DNA of 64,000 bases from Sphingobacterium haloxyli (GTDB lineage: Bacteria > Bacteroidota > Bacteroidia > Sphingobacteriales > Sphingobacteriaceae), in NCBI RefSeq assembly GCF_002980525.1, contig NZ_PVBQ01000020.1, positions 1 to 64,000 on the forward strand, given 5' to 3'. Position 1 is the stretch's first letter. Each line of letters begins with the position of its first letter. Below are positions 35,775 through 44,572 of the stretch, in pieces. The notes below the pieces were generated by a model. It searched no databases. It was not told the origin of the DNA and saw only the letters and a list, made by a program, of their open reading frames with translations. The position numbers and the translations under genes are program-made.

Positions 35775-37460
35775 ATGAAACGAGTAAAAAATACGATCAT
35801 AGCCCTTTTTTCATCGATTATTCTATTTACTTCATGTAATAGAGAATTTTTAGATAGATTCCCGCTGGATAGTCCTTCAAGTTCTACGTTTTTTTCGAAC
35901 GAGACAGAATTGACATTGGCTGTGAATAGTGCGTACAGGAGTTTACTCTGGTTGTCTTCCCATGAGGTTCCGTATATTATGTGGCTGGACGGTTCGACAG
36001 ACATGACCTGGACACGGGGAGACTATGTGGATATGCTCAGCCTACAGTCTGGAAACGTAACAACGGAGACCAGCGTATTTTATGATACTTGGAACTTTTA
36101 TTACAATTCGATTATGCGCTGTAATAATATTCTGCAGCATATGCACCGTGCACAGGAAAACGTGTCGCCCGAATTTTATAACCAAACGGAGGCACAGGCT
36201 AAGTTTTTGAGAGCGTGGAATTATAGCTTTTTAATCAGTCTTTATGGGGACGTACCGTTGGTAACCACGATGTTGGAACTCGACGACGCTTACGCGGGAC
36301 GAGCTGTAAAAAGCGATGTGCTAACGCTTATTTTTGATGATTTGGACTTTGCCGCGGCACACTTGCCTGTGCGATGGGATGAAGCTGATAATGGAAGAGC
36401 GACACGTGGTGCAGCCTTAACATTGAAAGCTCGGATAGCCTTATATGAAGAGGAGTACGAGATCGCCTCCCGGGCCGCAAAAGAGGTAATGGATCTAGGT
36501 GAATATAGTCTTTATGCCGATTATGAAAATCTGTTCAAACGCGCTGGTAGTGGATCTTCAGAAGCCATCTTGAGCCTTCCGTTTGTGTTGAATTTTCAAA
36601 CGAGCCAAATACCACGTTATCTAGGTACGCGTACGGCACCGGGTTACGCTATCCTCGTGCCTACGCAGACAATGGTCGACACTTATCATTGTATAGATGG
36701 GCTACGCATTGATCAATCGACCTTGTACGAACCTACTAACCCTTACAAGAACAGGGATCCCCGTCTCGAACAGTCGATTCTTCGCCCGGGGGAGTGGTAC
36801 AATAATTTCAAGTTTGAAACGCATCCAGACTCAACCACAACGCTTCAAAATGTAGGGGGTACCCTAAACCGGGTGAATAACTTGGAAGTGACGAATCAAT
36901 ATGCAACCTTTACGGGTTATCATTGGAAAAAATATTTTGATGAGACGGAGCTTCCGACCCAAGTTACGCGGTCTGAGCTTGATTTTATGTTGATGCGCTA
37001 TGCGGAAGTGCTGCTGACCTACGCTGAAGCGAAGATTGAGTTGGGGGATATTGACCAGACCGTGATCGATGCAATTAATGAGGTGAGAGGTAGGCCGAGT
37101 GTGCAGATGCCGTTGGCACAAGCGAATGCTTCCCAACAAGAACTTCGAAAGCTTGTTCGCTATGAGCGTACAGTAGAACTGGCATTGGAAGGTTTCCGCT
37201 TTTTTGATATTCGTCGTTGGCGTATTGCAGAGGACGTGCTTCCGGGGAATATGTTAGGTCGTCGAACAAAAGCACATTGGTTCGATGAGGTAATCCCCAC
37301 TTTCAATGCTGTCGGAAAACCGGCATACAATAATGAAAGGCAAATTTTTCAAATCCTTAGTACGAATACCTTTGATCCTGGCAAGCACTACCTCTGGCCG
37401 GTACCACAGCGGGAACTGGATCTTAACCCTACGTTGGGACAGAACCCAGGGTGGAGATAA
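35775..37460 (+). CDS. SusD/RagB-family surface lipoprotein (locus C)
   Basis: This is a 561-residue lipoprotein, taking ATG 35775 (MKRVKNTIIALF), which gives a compact signal peptide with lipobox FTSC; ATG 35763, overlapping the SusC stop codon, is an alternative that adds four residues. SusD motifs are RAWNYSFLISLYGDVPLV, the TRGAALTLKARIALYEE segment, and LVRYERTVELALEGFRFFDIRRW (core RYERTVELALEG), ending NPGWR. It binds the substrate on the cell surface. Confidence 0.94.
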   Translation: MKRVKNTIIALFSSIILFTSCNREFLDRFPLDSPSSSTFFSNETELTLAVNSAYRSLLWLSSHEVPYIMWLDGSTDMTWTRGDYVDMLSLQSGNVTTETSVFYDTWNFYYNSIMRCNNILQHMHRAQENVSPEFYNQTEAQAKFLRAWNYSFLISLYGDVPLVTTMLELDDAYAGRAVKSDVLTLIFDDLDFAAAHLPVRWDEADNGRATRGAALTLKARIALYEEEYEIASRAAKEVMDLGEYSLYADYENLFKRAGSGSSEAILSLPFVLNFQTSQIPRYLGTRTAPGYAILVPTQTMVDTYHCIDGLRIDQSTLYEPTNPYKNRDPRLEQSILRPGEWYNNFKFETHPDSTTTLQNVGGTLNRVNNLEVTNQYATFTGYHWKKYFDETELPTQVTRSELDFMLMRYAEVLLTYAEAKIELGDIDQTVIDAINEVRGRPSVQMPLAQANASQQELRKLVRYERTVELALEGFRFFDIRRWRIAEDVLPGNMLGRRTKAHWFDEVIPTFNAVGKPAYNNERQIFQILSTNTFDPGKHYLWPVPQRELDLNPTLGQNPGWR

Positions 37461-37478
37461 TGATGAAACTAAAATGAT

Positions 37479-38687
37479 ATGAAAACAATAAGAATTTCAC
37501 ATCTATTTCTGCTATTCGGTATTTTAATAATTTCCTGTTCAAAGGCTCAACAGACAGACGAGATTAAAGAGTCCACAGAAGATGGCCCCGAAATTACAGA
37601 AGTAAAACGCTATTTGCACAGGGTTATTCTCTCTTGGAGTGCGGTAAACGGAAGCTCGCGGTACGAGATTAGATATGCCAAGAATAGCAGCATGGAAAAA
37701 GCAGTCGTGCTAAAATCCGGAATGACCTTTCTTGAAGTAGGCGGGCTGGACGCCAATCAGGCCTATTATTGGCAAACGAGAGCGGAGATTAACGGCGGGT
37801 GGACAGATTGGTCGCCGGCTAAACAGGCAGGGACAGCTTCCTATGCGACTTCTGTTGCCACCTATAATATATTAGGTGCTGAACATGATGCGAATATTGA
37901 GCCAGATTTCGCCTGGCATTTACGGCGAGACGCTGTTCGAAACATTATTCTGCAACGGAATAATAACCCAGATATTATCGGGGTTCAAGAAGCTCGCGTA
38001 CAGATTGGAGAGCTCGTTAATTTGTTGAAACAGGATTACCATGTTCACGTGTCAGCCCGTTCCCTTTCTCCGCAGGCTATCTTTTGGAAGCCAGAGAAGT
38101 TTGAGCTGATAGGTTTCAACGACGATATTGATATTTTCGGACCCTCGATTTCAGGATATACCAATCAACGTTACGTTACGCAGGTTCGGTTACGCGAACT
38201 GAATACCGGAACGGAGCTGTTAGTGTATAACCTACATATACCGTCAGGAAGCAATGCGGACAGACAGCAAATCAGAGGAACGGCGGCAAGAAATATCGTG
38301 GCGCATGCGAAGGCACAGATCACACGGTTTAAAATACCAGTAATCCTCCTTGGAGATTTTAATAACTATCCCGAAACCGTTATTGATGGGTTGCCTTCGT
38401 CGCCGATGGTAATAAAAGGAAACGGCTTTCAGGACGTTTTTGATATTGCTGACAATCGGGTGAACGCTGATTATGGGACGACAGTGAATCGGGTGACTTC
38501 GGGGGCTCGGAGAGGTGAAAATGGAAGCATGCGTGTTGACTATATATTTGTATACCCGTCAGACCAAATAGCTGTTACGCAGCAGGCAACGATTATTAAT
38601 TTTGAGGGATCGTCATCTACTCTATTGGAACGTCCAATTCCCTCGGACCATCATCCGGTTCGGGCTGTGCTGCACCTCTCTTATTAA
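37479..38687 (+). CDS. EEP-family (exonuclease/endonuclease/phosphatase) lipoprotein with FN3 domain
   Basis: This 402-residue lipoprotein (lipobox IISC, Cys21) has a fibronectin type III domain (about 40-115) and an EEP catalytic domain (about 125-402). The metal and catalytic residues are visible: Asn in ATYNIL, Glu in GVQEAR, His in YNLHIPSG, Asp and Asn in LLGDFNNYP, Asp in VDYIFV and the final SDHHPV. The fold cleaves phosphodiesters or phosphomonoesters (nucleic acid, sphingomyelin, inositol phosphates), and the specificity here is open. It starts 18 bases after the SusD stop. Confidence 0.88.
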   Translation: MKTIRISHLFLLFGILIISCSKAQQTDEIKESTEDGPEITEVKRYLHRVILSWSAVNGSSRYEIRYAKNSSMEKAVVLKSGMTFLEVGGLDANQAYYWQTRAEINGGWTDWSPAKQAGTASYATSVATYNILGAEHDANIEPDFAWHLRRDAVRNIILQRNNNPDIIGVQEARVQIGELVNLLKQDYHVHVSARSLSPQAIFWKPEKFELIGFNDDIDIFGPSISGYTNQRYVTQVRLRELNTGTELLVYNLHIPSGSNADRQQIRGTAARNIVAHAKAQITRFKIPVILLGDFNNYPETVIDGLPSSPMVIKGNGFQDVFDIADNRVNADYGTTVNRVTSGARRGENGSMRVDYIFVYPSDQIAVTQQATIINFEGSSSTLLERPIPSDHHPVRAVLHLSY

Positions 38688-38735
38688 ATACAGTAAGGAA
38701 GAGATAATATAAACAAGTAACGAATAATTAGAAAA

Positions 38736-39884
38736 ATGAGAACTTCAATTATGATACGCGTCCTATCCCTCGGGATGATCTGCCTACTGGCATTTCACTC
38801 ATGTAAGGACGAAGAAACCGATATAGTGCCTAAATTTCTGGATGTAAATATCCGTTTTAATGGTGCCGTTAAACCGCAGATGGGTAGTACGCTGTTATTG
38901 AACTTGTACTACAAAGATATGACAGGTATATCGTATGATATGGGAGTGCCAGACGAGCAATTGGAGGTGGTACTGACGGAAGACCAGATTACACAGGGTA
39001 TGCGATTGACCTTTGACGGTTTTAGTGAATCGGCAGAGATTGCACAGGTTTTCGCTTTTGTAGACTTAGACGGTGATGGCGTTTTAAGCGATGGGGATTT
39101 GGCGGGATACTACAATGACAAAACACTGTCCGGGGTAGAATCTGGAGAAGAACAACCGGATAACGTTATCGCTGAATATGCGATTACGTTTAACGTGAAT
39201 CAGCTCAACGGACAGATTATTGGAGAGAAGTTGACAGATATCGATGGGAACGAGTACGAAACGGTGTTTATCGGCGAACGTGAATGGATGAAAGAGAATT
39301 TGCGTGTAACGCGTTATCGCAACGGGGACGCTATTCCTACGGGTTTAAGCAATACGGAGTGGAGCAATACTACCGCTGGTGCATACGCCGTATATCCACA
39401 TGCGGACGTAGATTGGATAAACAGTGAAGAAGAGATGGTGGAGTCGTACGGATTGTTGTATAACTGGTATGCTGCCGATCACCAAGCTGGAATCTGTCCT
39501 GAAGGATGGCGAGTTGCAACAGACGACGATTGGCTAAATCTTGAGATGGCGATAGGAATGGCACCAGAGGAAGCGGCGGTGGTGAATCAATGGAGAGGAG
39601 ATCATGCGCATCTGTTAAAAAGTACAACAGGTTGGACAGAAGTGGAGGGTGTGGAGCGAGCAACAGATGAATTTGGCTTTAGTATGGTCCCGGCAGGATT
39701 AAGACAACCTGGAGGAACATTTGTAAATATAGGGCGGTTGAGCTATTTCTGGACCTCTACTGCTAGTACGACTACCCCTGGCAGGGCGATTAGAAGAGTA
39801 GTGCGAAATACCACGAATAATATTCAACGCGGGAATATTGATAGTAGGGAAGGGTATTGTATCCGATGTGTAAGAATCCCCTGA
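38736..39884 (+). CDS. FISUMP (Fib_succ_major) lipoprotein (locus C)
   Basis: This 382-residue lipoprotein has lipobox FHSC followed by KDEETD, a good surface-export signal. An N-terminal beta domain (about 30-155, with a calcium-loop-like DLDGDGVLSDGD) precedes the FISUMP domain with its usual features: IDGNEYETVFIGEREWMKEN (start of domain), YGLLYNWYAAD, CPEGWRVATDDDW and YCIRCVRIP. It probably binds a substrate or surface rather than catalysing a reaction. Confidence 0.85.
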   Translation: MRTSIMIRVLSLGMICLLAFHSCKDEETDIVPKFLDVNIRFNGAVKPQMGSTLLLNLYYKDMTGISYDMGVPDEQLEVVLTEDQITQGMRLTFDGFSESAEIAQVFAFVDLDGDGVLSDGDLAGYYNDKTLSGVESGEEQPDNVIAEYAITFNVNQLNGQIIGEKLTDIDGNEYETVFIGEREWMKENLRVTRYRNGDAIPTGLSNTEWSNTTAGAYAVYPHADVDWINSEEEMVESYGLLYNWYAADHQAGICPEGWRVATDDDWLNLEMAIGMAPEEAAVVNQWRGDHAHLLKSTTGWTEVEGVERATDEFGFSMVPAGLRQPGGTFVNIGRLSYFWTSTASTTTPGRAIRRVVRNTTNNIQRGNIDSREGYCIRCVRIP

Positions 39885-39939
39885 ATAGTGGATAGTATGT
39901 ACTAATCGTTTATTTTTTGATTAAAAAACTGATAGACAA

Positions 39940-41859
39940 ATGAAGGAGAATAGAAGAGATTTTTTAAAGGCACTAGGCTTAAGTTCTGGTGCACTCCTGA
40001 TGAGCCCAGTTAGTTCTGCTTTTGCGGTTCAGGGGGACAAGGCGAGCTTGCTTAAAGCACAGGATTTCAATTCATCGATGTATGCCCAACGTAAATTGGA
40101 GACGGATATTTTAATAGCAGGCGGCGGAATGTCGGGTGTTTGTGCTGCGCTTGCAGCGGCACGTAATGGGGCGAAAGTCATCTTGATTCAAGACCGTTCT
40201 CGTTTAGGTGGAAACGCGAGCAGTGAAATCCGTATGCATATCAGTGGATCGAGCCAGTTAAAGCAGGTGTGGCGGGAAACGGGTATTTTGGAAGAATTGA
40301 TGTTAACGGAATCGGTTACCAATCCGCAGGCGTCTTATGAAATGCAGGATTATGTGCTATATGATAAGGTGTTTTCAGAACCTAATATCACCTTGTTATT
40401 GGATACGGCTGTTTATGAAATTTCCGCAGATGATCGGCGGATTCATACGGTTAAAGCGTTTTGTTCACAAACCGAGGAAGTTTATGAAGTTTCTGCCTCG
40501 TTTTTTACGGACTGTACCGGAGATGGTACATTGGCAGCACTTGCCGGCGCAGAATTTATGCGCGGTAGAGAAGCCAAAAAATCTTTTGGAGAGTCTTTGG
40601 GCTTAGAAAAAGCAGATGATATCACCATGGGAAACAGTCTCCTGTTTGAAGCTCGTATGCATGACCGCCCTATGCCGTTCAAAGCACCTAGTTGGGCACG
40701 TAAATATACGTTTAAAGATTTTGAACACCGCAAGATAACTTCCTATGAATATGGTTATTGGTGGATTGAGCTTGGTGGGGTGGAAGATATTGTGCATGAT
40801 GGTCAGAAGATTAGAGATGATCTTATGGCTGTTGTGTTCGGAATTTGGGATTATATTAAAAATTCTGGTGATCATCCCAAGTCCGCTAATTGGGCGCTGA
40901 GCTGGTTCGGAATGATTCCTGGAAAGCGCGAAAGTCGTCGTATTACGGGAGATTATATTATGACACAACGGGATATTCAGGCTCCAGAATTATTAGAGGA
41001 TCGGGTCGCCTATGGTGGATGGCCTTTAGATGATCATTTGCCGGAAGGAATGGACGATACTTCTCAAAATCCTTTTCGATCAATTCCCCTAAAAGGTCCG
41101 TACCCCATACCACTAAGATCCCTTTATAGTAAGTCTTTTGATAATTTATACATGGCAGGTCGAAATATAAGTGTGTCACACGTTGCACTTTCTTCGACTC
41201 GGGTGATGGCTACATGCGCTACGATGGGACAGGCGGTGGGGACAGCAATGGCGTACTGTCTCAAAGAAGAATTATCCCCACGTGATTTGTTCCACAATAA
41301 AGAACATTTAAAGCGTTACCAACAGATTTTACGGAGACAGGATCAGTCTTTATTAGGCATAAAGAATGAAGATGAGCAGGATCTCGCCCGCAAGGCAAAA
41401 GTATCCGCATCAGAGGAAGATTTAGATGGAGAAGCGGCGCAAGTGATTGATGGGTTTGACCGGGATGTACAGGATGGAAAAAGCCATCAATGGCGTGCCG
41501 TAATGGAAGAGAATACACCTTGGGTTGAACTGCGTTGGAGCAAAATGCAGCAAATAGGCTGTATAGAGTGCACATTTGACACAGGCTTAGACCGATTTTT
41601 ACGTCTCTCGAGCGAAGCCGTTGTTCAACAAAAGCAAATCCGGGGATATCAGCCAGAAACTGTGTCTGATCTCAAAATCGAAGTGAAACGAGATAGCCAG
41701 GTCGTATATGAGACCTTTATTAAGGAGAATTATTTAAGGAAATTTGTACACCATTTTTCTGTTGTACAAGGAGATGCCGTTCGTGTCACCGTGCATAAGA
41801 CGCATGGCCATCACCAGGCTCGTATTTTTGAAATTCGATGTTATGATCAGAATAGTTAG
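39940..41859 (+). CDS. Tat-exported FAD-dependent oxidoreductase with C-terminal beta-sandwich
   Basis: This 639-residue protein has a twin-arginine signal (RRDFLK, 5-10, then a hydrophobic stretch ending SSAFA). Residues about 54-460 match the FAD_oxidored family: dinucleotide-binding DILIAGGGMSGVCAA (55-69), GGNASSEIR, DCTGDGTLAALAGAE and the closing MAGRNISVSHVALSSTRVMATC (core AGRNISVSH). The last 170 residues look like a discoidin/F5-8-type carbohydrate-binding sandwich, which is not part of the basic family. It would act folded and with cofactor in the periplasm, on a sugar or related polyol. The exact reaction is unknown. Confidence 0.82.
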   Translation: MKENRRDFLKALGLSSGALLMSPVSSAFAVQGDKASLLKAQDFNSSMYAQRKLETDILIAGGGMSGVCAALAAARNGAKVILIQDRSRLGGNASSEIRMHISGSSQLKQVWRETGILEELMLTESVTNPQASYEMQDYVLYDKVFSEPNITLLLDTAVYEISADDRRIHTVKAFCSQTEEVYEVSASFFTDCTGDGTLAALAGAEFMRGREAKKSFGESLGLEKADDITMGNSLLFEARMHDRPMPFKAPSWARKYTFKDFEHRKITSYEYGYWWIELGGVEDIVHDGQKIRDDLMAVVFGIWDYIKNSGDHPKSANWALSWFGMIPGKRESRRITGDYIMTQRDIQAPELLEDRVAYGGWPLDDHLPEGMDDTSQNPFRSIPLKGPYPIPLRSLYSKSFDNLYMAGRNISVSHVALSSTRVMATCATMGQAVGTAMAYCLKEELSPRDLFHNKEHLKRYQQILRRQDQSLLGIKNEDEQDLARKAKVSASEEDLDGEAAQVIDGFDRDVQDGKSHQWRAVMEENTPWVELRWSKMQQIGCIECTFDTGLDRFLRLSSEAVVQQKQIRGYQPETVSDLKIEVKRDSQVVYETFIKENYLRKFVHHFSVVQGDAVRVTVHKTHGHHQARIFEIRCYDQNS

Positions 41860-43435
41860 ACGTCTTGCACTAGCGGTATGCCTCACCATCTGGGGAATCC
41901 TGGCTTTTTCACAGTTTCCGGTAGTAATCGATTTCGAACAAGAGCCCCATATCGAGACGACAACCGGCGTGCAAGGAAAAGCGTGGAACCTCGGAGATGT
42001 GTCTTATCGCATGGCTTTACAAAAGAAAAACCCTATTAAAGAGCAGGACCATTTTACGGTTCTGCTCTGGGTAAAAAGTGACGCACTGTCCCGGGAAGAC
42101 TATGTTATTCTTTCAGAAATCGGTCAAGTGAAATACCCCGATGATGGATGGAAACCGCGTGTGATGGGAGGAAAGCTCAAAGATGCTGTCCATTATGAAG
42201 GCTGGAAGATTGGTGTCCAAAAAGATGGGGCTTGGAGTTTTAGCGCGGGTGCTGATGGATTCTATTATCAATATAATCCAACAGCATACAGACAATCTAT
42301 CCGTGATGGAAAATGGCACTTGTTAGGATTTAGTTTCGACAAAGAGAACGCTGAAATAAAATTTTATTACGATGGTGAGATGAAAGCGATCTATCAGGTA
42401 CCGGAGCTTAAAGCTATGTCGCGGGCAGATTCTATTGTCATAGGGAACAGCGTTGATAACGAACAGGATTTCCGGACAAAATCTTGGCATTCGTTTTACG
42501 GGGAAATAGACGATATCACTTTTTTTGACCGCGTCTTAAACCGGGAAGAAGTCAGCCAGATTTATAACAACGCATTTGCTACTATCGAACTTGACCAGAT
42601 GGAGCCTGAATCTTTCTCAGACCTCAAGGTGACCGCTTTCAATATTTTCCATGGCGGACAGGAAAGAGGAATAGAGGTAGGGAAAAATCGCACGATTGAA
42701 CTGTTGAAAAAAGAAAATGCAGATGCCTTTGTAATTGTGGAAACCTATGGCTCAGGGGAAAAAATAGCTGATGCATTGGGATATGAGCTTTATTTAATCA
42801 GTTCTAATTTGTCCATTGTCAGTCGCTACCCGATTAAACAGACTTTCCCTATTTACAAACCTTTTAATAGCGGAGGTGTGGAACTAGCCTTACCGAATGG
42901 CGAAAGCGTGGTCGTCGTGGGGGTGTGGCTCAGTCATTTGCCGGGATATAAACGGCCATTTTTTAAAAATCCGAACGAAGATATCCAAGCTTTCTTAGAA
43001 GGGGATAAAAATAGTAGAGGACAGCAATTACAGGCGATTTTAGAAGATATAAGGCCTATGTTGGCCCAAGCAGAATCAATCCCTGTTATAGTAGCCGGCG
43101 ATTTCAATAGTGGTTCGCATCTGGATTGGACACCAGAATTTACGGACGCTCACAACGGATATATTATCCCCTTTACCTCTAGTGTAATGGCGCACGAAGT
43201 AGGTTTGGTCGACTCATATCGGCTGATCCATACGATGGATGAAAAAGACGGAATCACTTTCTCGGTCTGGGACAATAAGCTCGATTATTTAAGAGATAGA
43301 ATTGATTATATTTACTTTAAAGGGAAAAAACTACAAGCAACGGAATCCAATGTATTCGGTATACATCCGAAAGGTTTTCCGTCGGATCATGCCGGAGTCA
43401 GTACAATATTCAACTGGAAAAGCGAAAAAAAATAA
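41843..43435 (+). CDS. LamG-EEP fusion: secreted endonuclease/exonuclease/phosphatase
   Basis: The product has 530 residues when started at ATG 41843 (MIRIVRRLALAVCL), which gives a signal peptide and a 17-base overlap with the previous gene; in-frame upstream Met codons lie inside that gene. A LamG/concanavalin-like domain (about 25-240, WHLLGFSFDKENAEIKFYYDG, partly quoted) is followed by an EEP domain with VTAFNIFHGG, Glu in FVIVETYG, His in WLSHLP, VAGDFNSGSH, RIDYIYFKG and FPSDHAGV. It probably hydrolyses a phosphoester of a carbohydrate-linked compound. It is the second EEP enzyme of this locus. Confidence 0.86.
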   Translation: MIRIVRRLALAVCLTIWGILAFSQFPVVIDFEQEPHIETTTGVQGKAWNLGDVSYRMALQKKNPIKEQDHFTVLLWVKSDALSREDYVILSEIGQVKYPDDGWKPRVMGGKLKDAVHYEGWKIGVQKDGAWSFSAGADGFYYQYNPTAYRQSIRDGKWHLLGFSFDKENAEIKFYYDGEMKAIYQVPELKAMSRADSIVIGNSVDNEQDFRTKSWHSFYGEIDDITFFDRVLNREEVSQIYNNAFATIELDQMEPESFSDLKVTAFNIFHGGQERGIEVGKNRTIELLKKENADAFVIVETYGSGEKIADALGYELYLISSNLSIVSRYPIKQTFPIYKPFNSGGVELALPNGESVVVVGVWLSHLPGYKRPFFKNPNEDIQAFLEGDKNSRGQQLQAILEDIRPMLAQAESIPVIVAGDFNSGSHLDWTPEFTDAHNGYIIPFTSSVMAHEVGLVDSYRLIHTMDEKDGITFSVWDNKLDYLRDRIDYIYFKGKKLQATESNVFGIHPKGFPSDHAGVSTIFNWKSEKK

Positions 43436-43442
43436 CTCTGAT

Positions 43443-44510
43443 ATGCGGTATTGGTATAAAGTTAACGGTTTGAACTTCGCCTTTATTATATATTTCACCT
43501 TTATTTCGATACTCCAGGGCTATGCACAGGATCAAGATATAATTAAAAAGGCTTTTTTTTATAAAGTTAATGATTCGTTATCCGTGGAGGTAAAAATATC
43601 GCTTGATGATGGGCATCCAGTGACGTATTTTTCTCACTTGGAAACGGACGTCTGCTCAGATGGACTGTGTAAGCCTATAAATCTAACTATATATTGGGAC
43701 TTGTTAGGAAACTTTTTGTCCTATCGTACAGATCGTTTCCGTCCCTTAACTAAATTTGATCATATTGAGATGACCGAAGACGATCACCGTCAGCTTCATA
43801 AGATATTATCCGATACAAGCTCGTTGCTTCGCGATTACCATGTGGAGGATATGATCGACGCTCATCAAAATGTATATTCTGCAAAAGCAGATGCCGTGAC
43901 AAGACCTACGAGTAAGACTTTTGAAAATGTGACGGTCGAAGGTGCATTATATACAGTTTATACGTTATGGCATTTTGTCAATGGCGGAATTCGTCAAGAA
44001 TTGTTAGAATATACATCCACCTTATTTTCAGAACCTTTAATTAACCATATGCTTCAGTCTGATAACAGAGACTATATAAGGTTCGCCCTCGAGCATGAGG
44101 ATTTTTTACGCCAGTTTGAGACTTTTATTCCGCAGACAATAGCATTGATTACACATAGTGACGATTATATTCCACATTTTGCAGTGGCCAAATTAAAGGA
44201 TTCTATTTTGATGGATACATCGTGTCAATACAAAATTATGTATCAACTGGTAAGGGCAAATCAACACGTTAAAAACCTATTGTTAACGCGATTTGAGAAT
44301 ATACCGTTGCATAACGCTTCAATAACAGAACTAATAATCAATATTCCAACAATGAATGTAAGCCAGTTAGAAAAAGTGGCCCAGATATTATATAATAACA
44401 AAAATAGCATTACAGAGGAACAATATAATCGTTTACGGGATGTTGCAAATACAAAAAATGACGAGTCAATGGCTGTTACTATTGAGAAGTTGTTGAAAAG
44501 GATAGAATGA
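43443..44510 (+). CDS. Secreted protein of unknown function
   Basis: This is a 355-residue protein, taking ATG 43443, the first that gives a signal peptide (hydrophobic core about 12-26, cleavage near GYAQ). I do not recognise a domain. Residues about 40-110 resemble a beta domain found next to FMN-binding or thiol proteins (one Cys pair in DVCSDGLCKP). The C-terminal 150 residues are helical and leucine-rich and could be a HEAT-like repeat. It starts eight bases after the LamG-EEP gene and so belongs to the locus C operon. Confidence 0.55.
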   Translation: MRYWYKVNGLNFAFIIYFTFISILQGYAQDQDIIKKAFFYKVNDSLSVEVKISLDDGHPVTYFSHLETDVCSDGLCKPINLTIYWDLLGNFLSYRTDRFRPLTKFDHIEMTEDDHRQLHKILSDTSSLLRDYHVEDMIDAHQNVYSAKADAVTRPTSKTFENVTVEGALYTVYTLWHFVNGGIRQELLEYTSTLFSEPLINHMLQSDNRDYIRFALEHEDFLRQFETFIPQTIALITHSDDYIPHFAVAKLKDSILMDTSCQYKIMYQLVRANQHVKNLLLTRFENIPLHNASITELIINIPTMNVSQLEKVAQILYNNKNSITEEQYNRLRDVANTKNDESMAVTIEKLLKRIE

Positions 44511-44572
44511 ATTTCGATAAATATAATAGTATCCATTCATAATCATTAGGAAGCTGTAACAAAACATAACTT

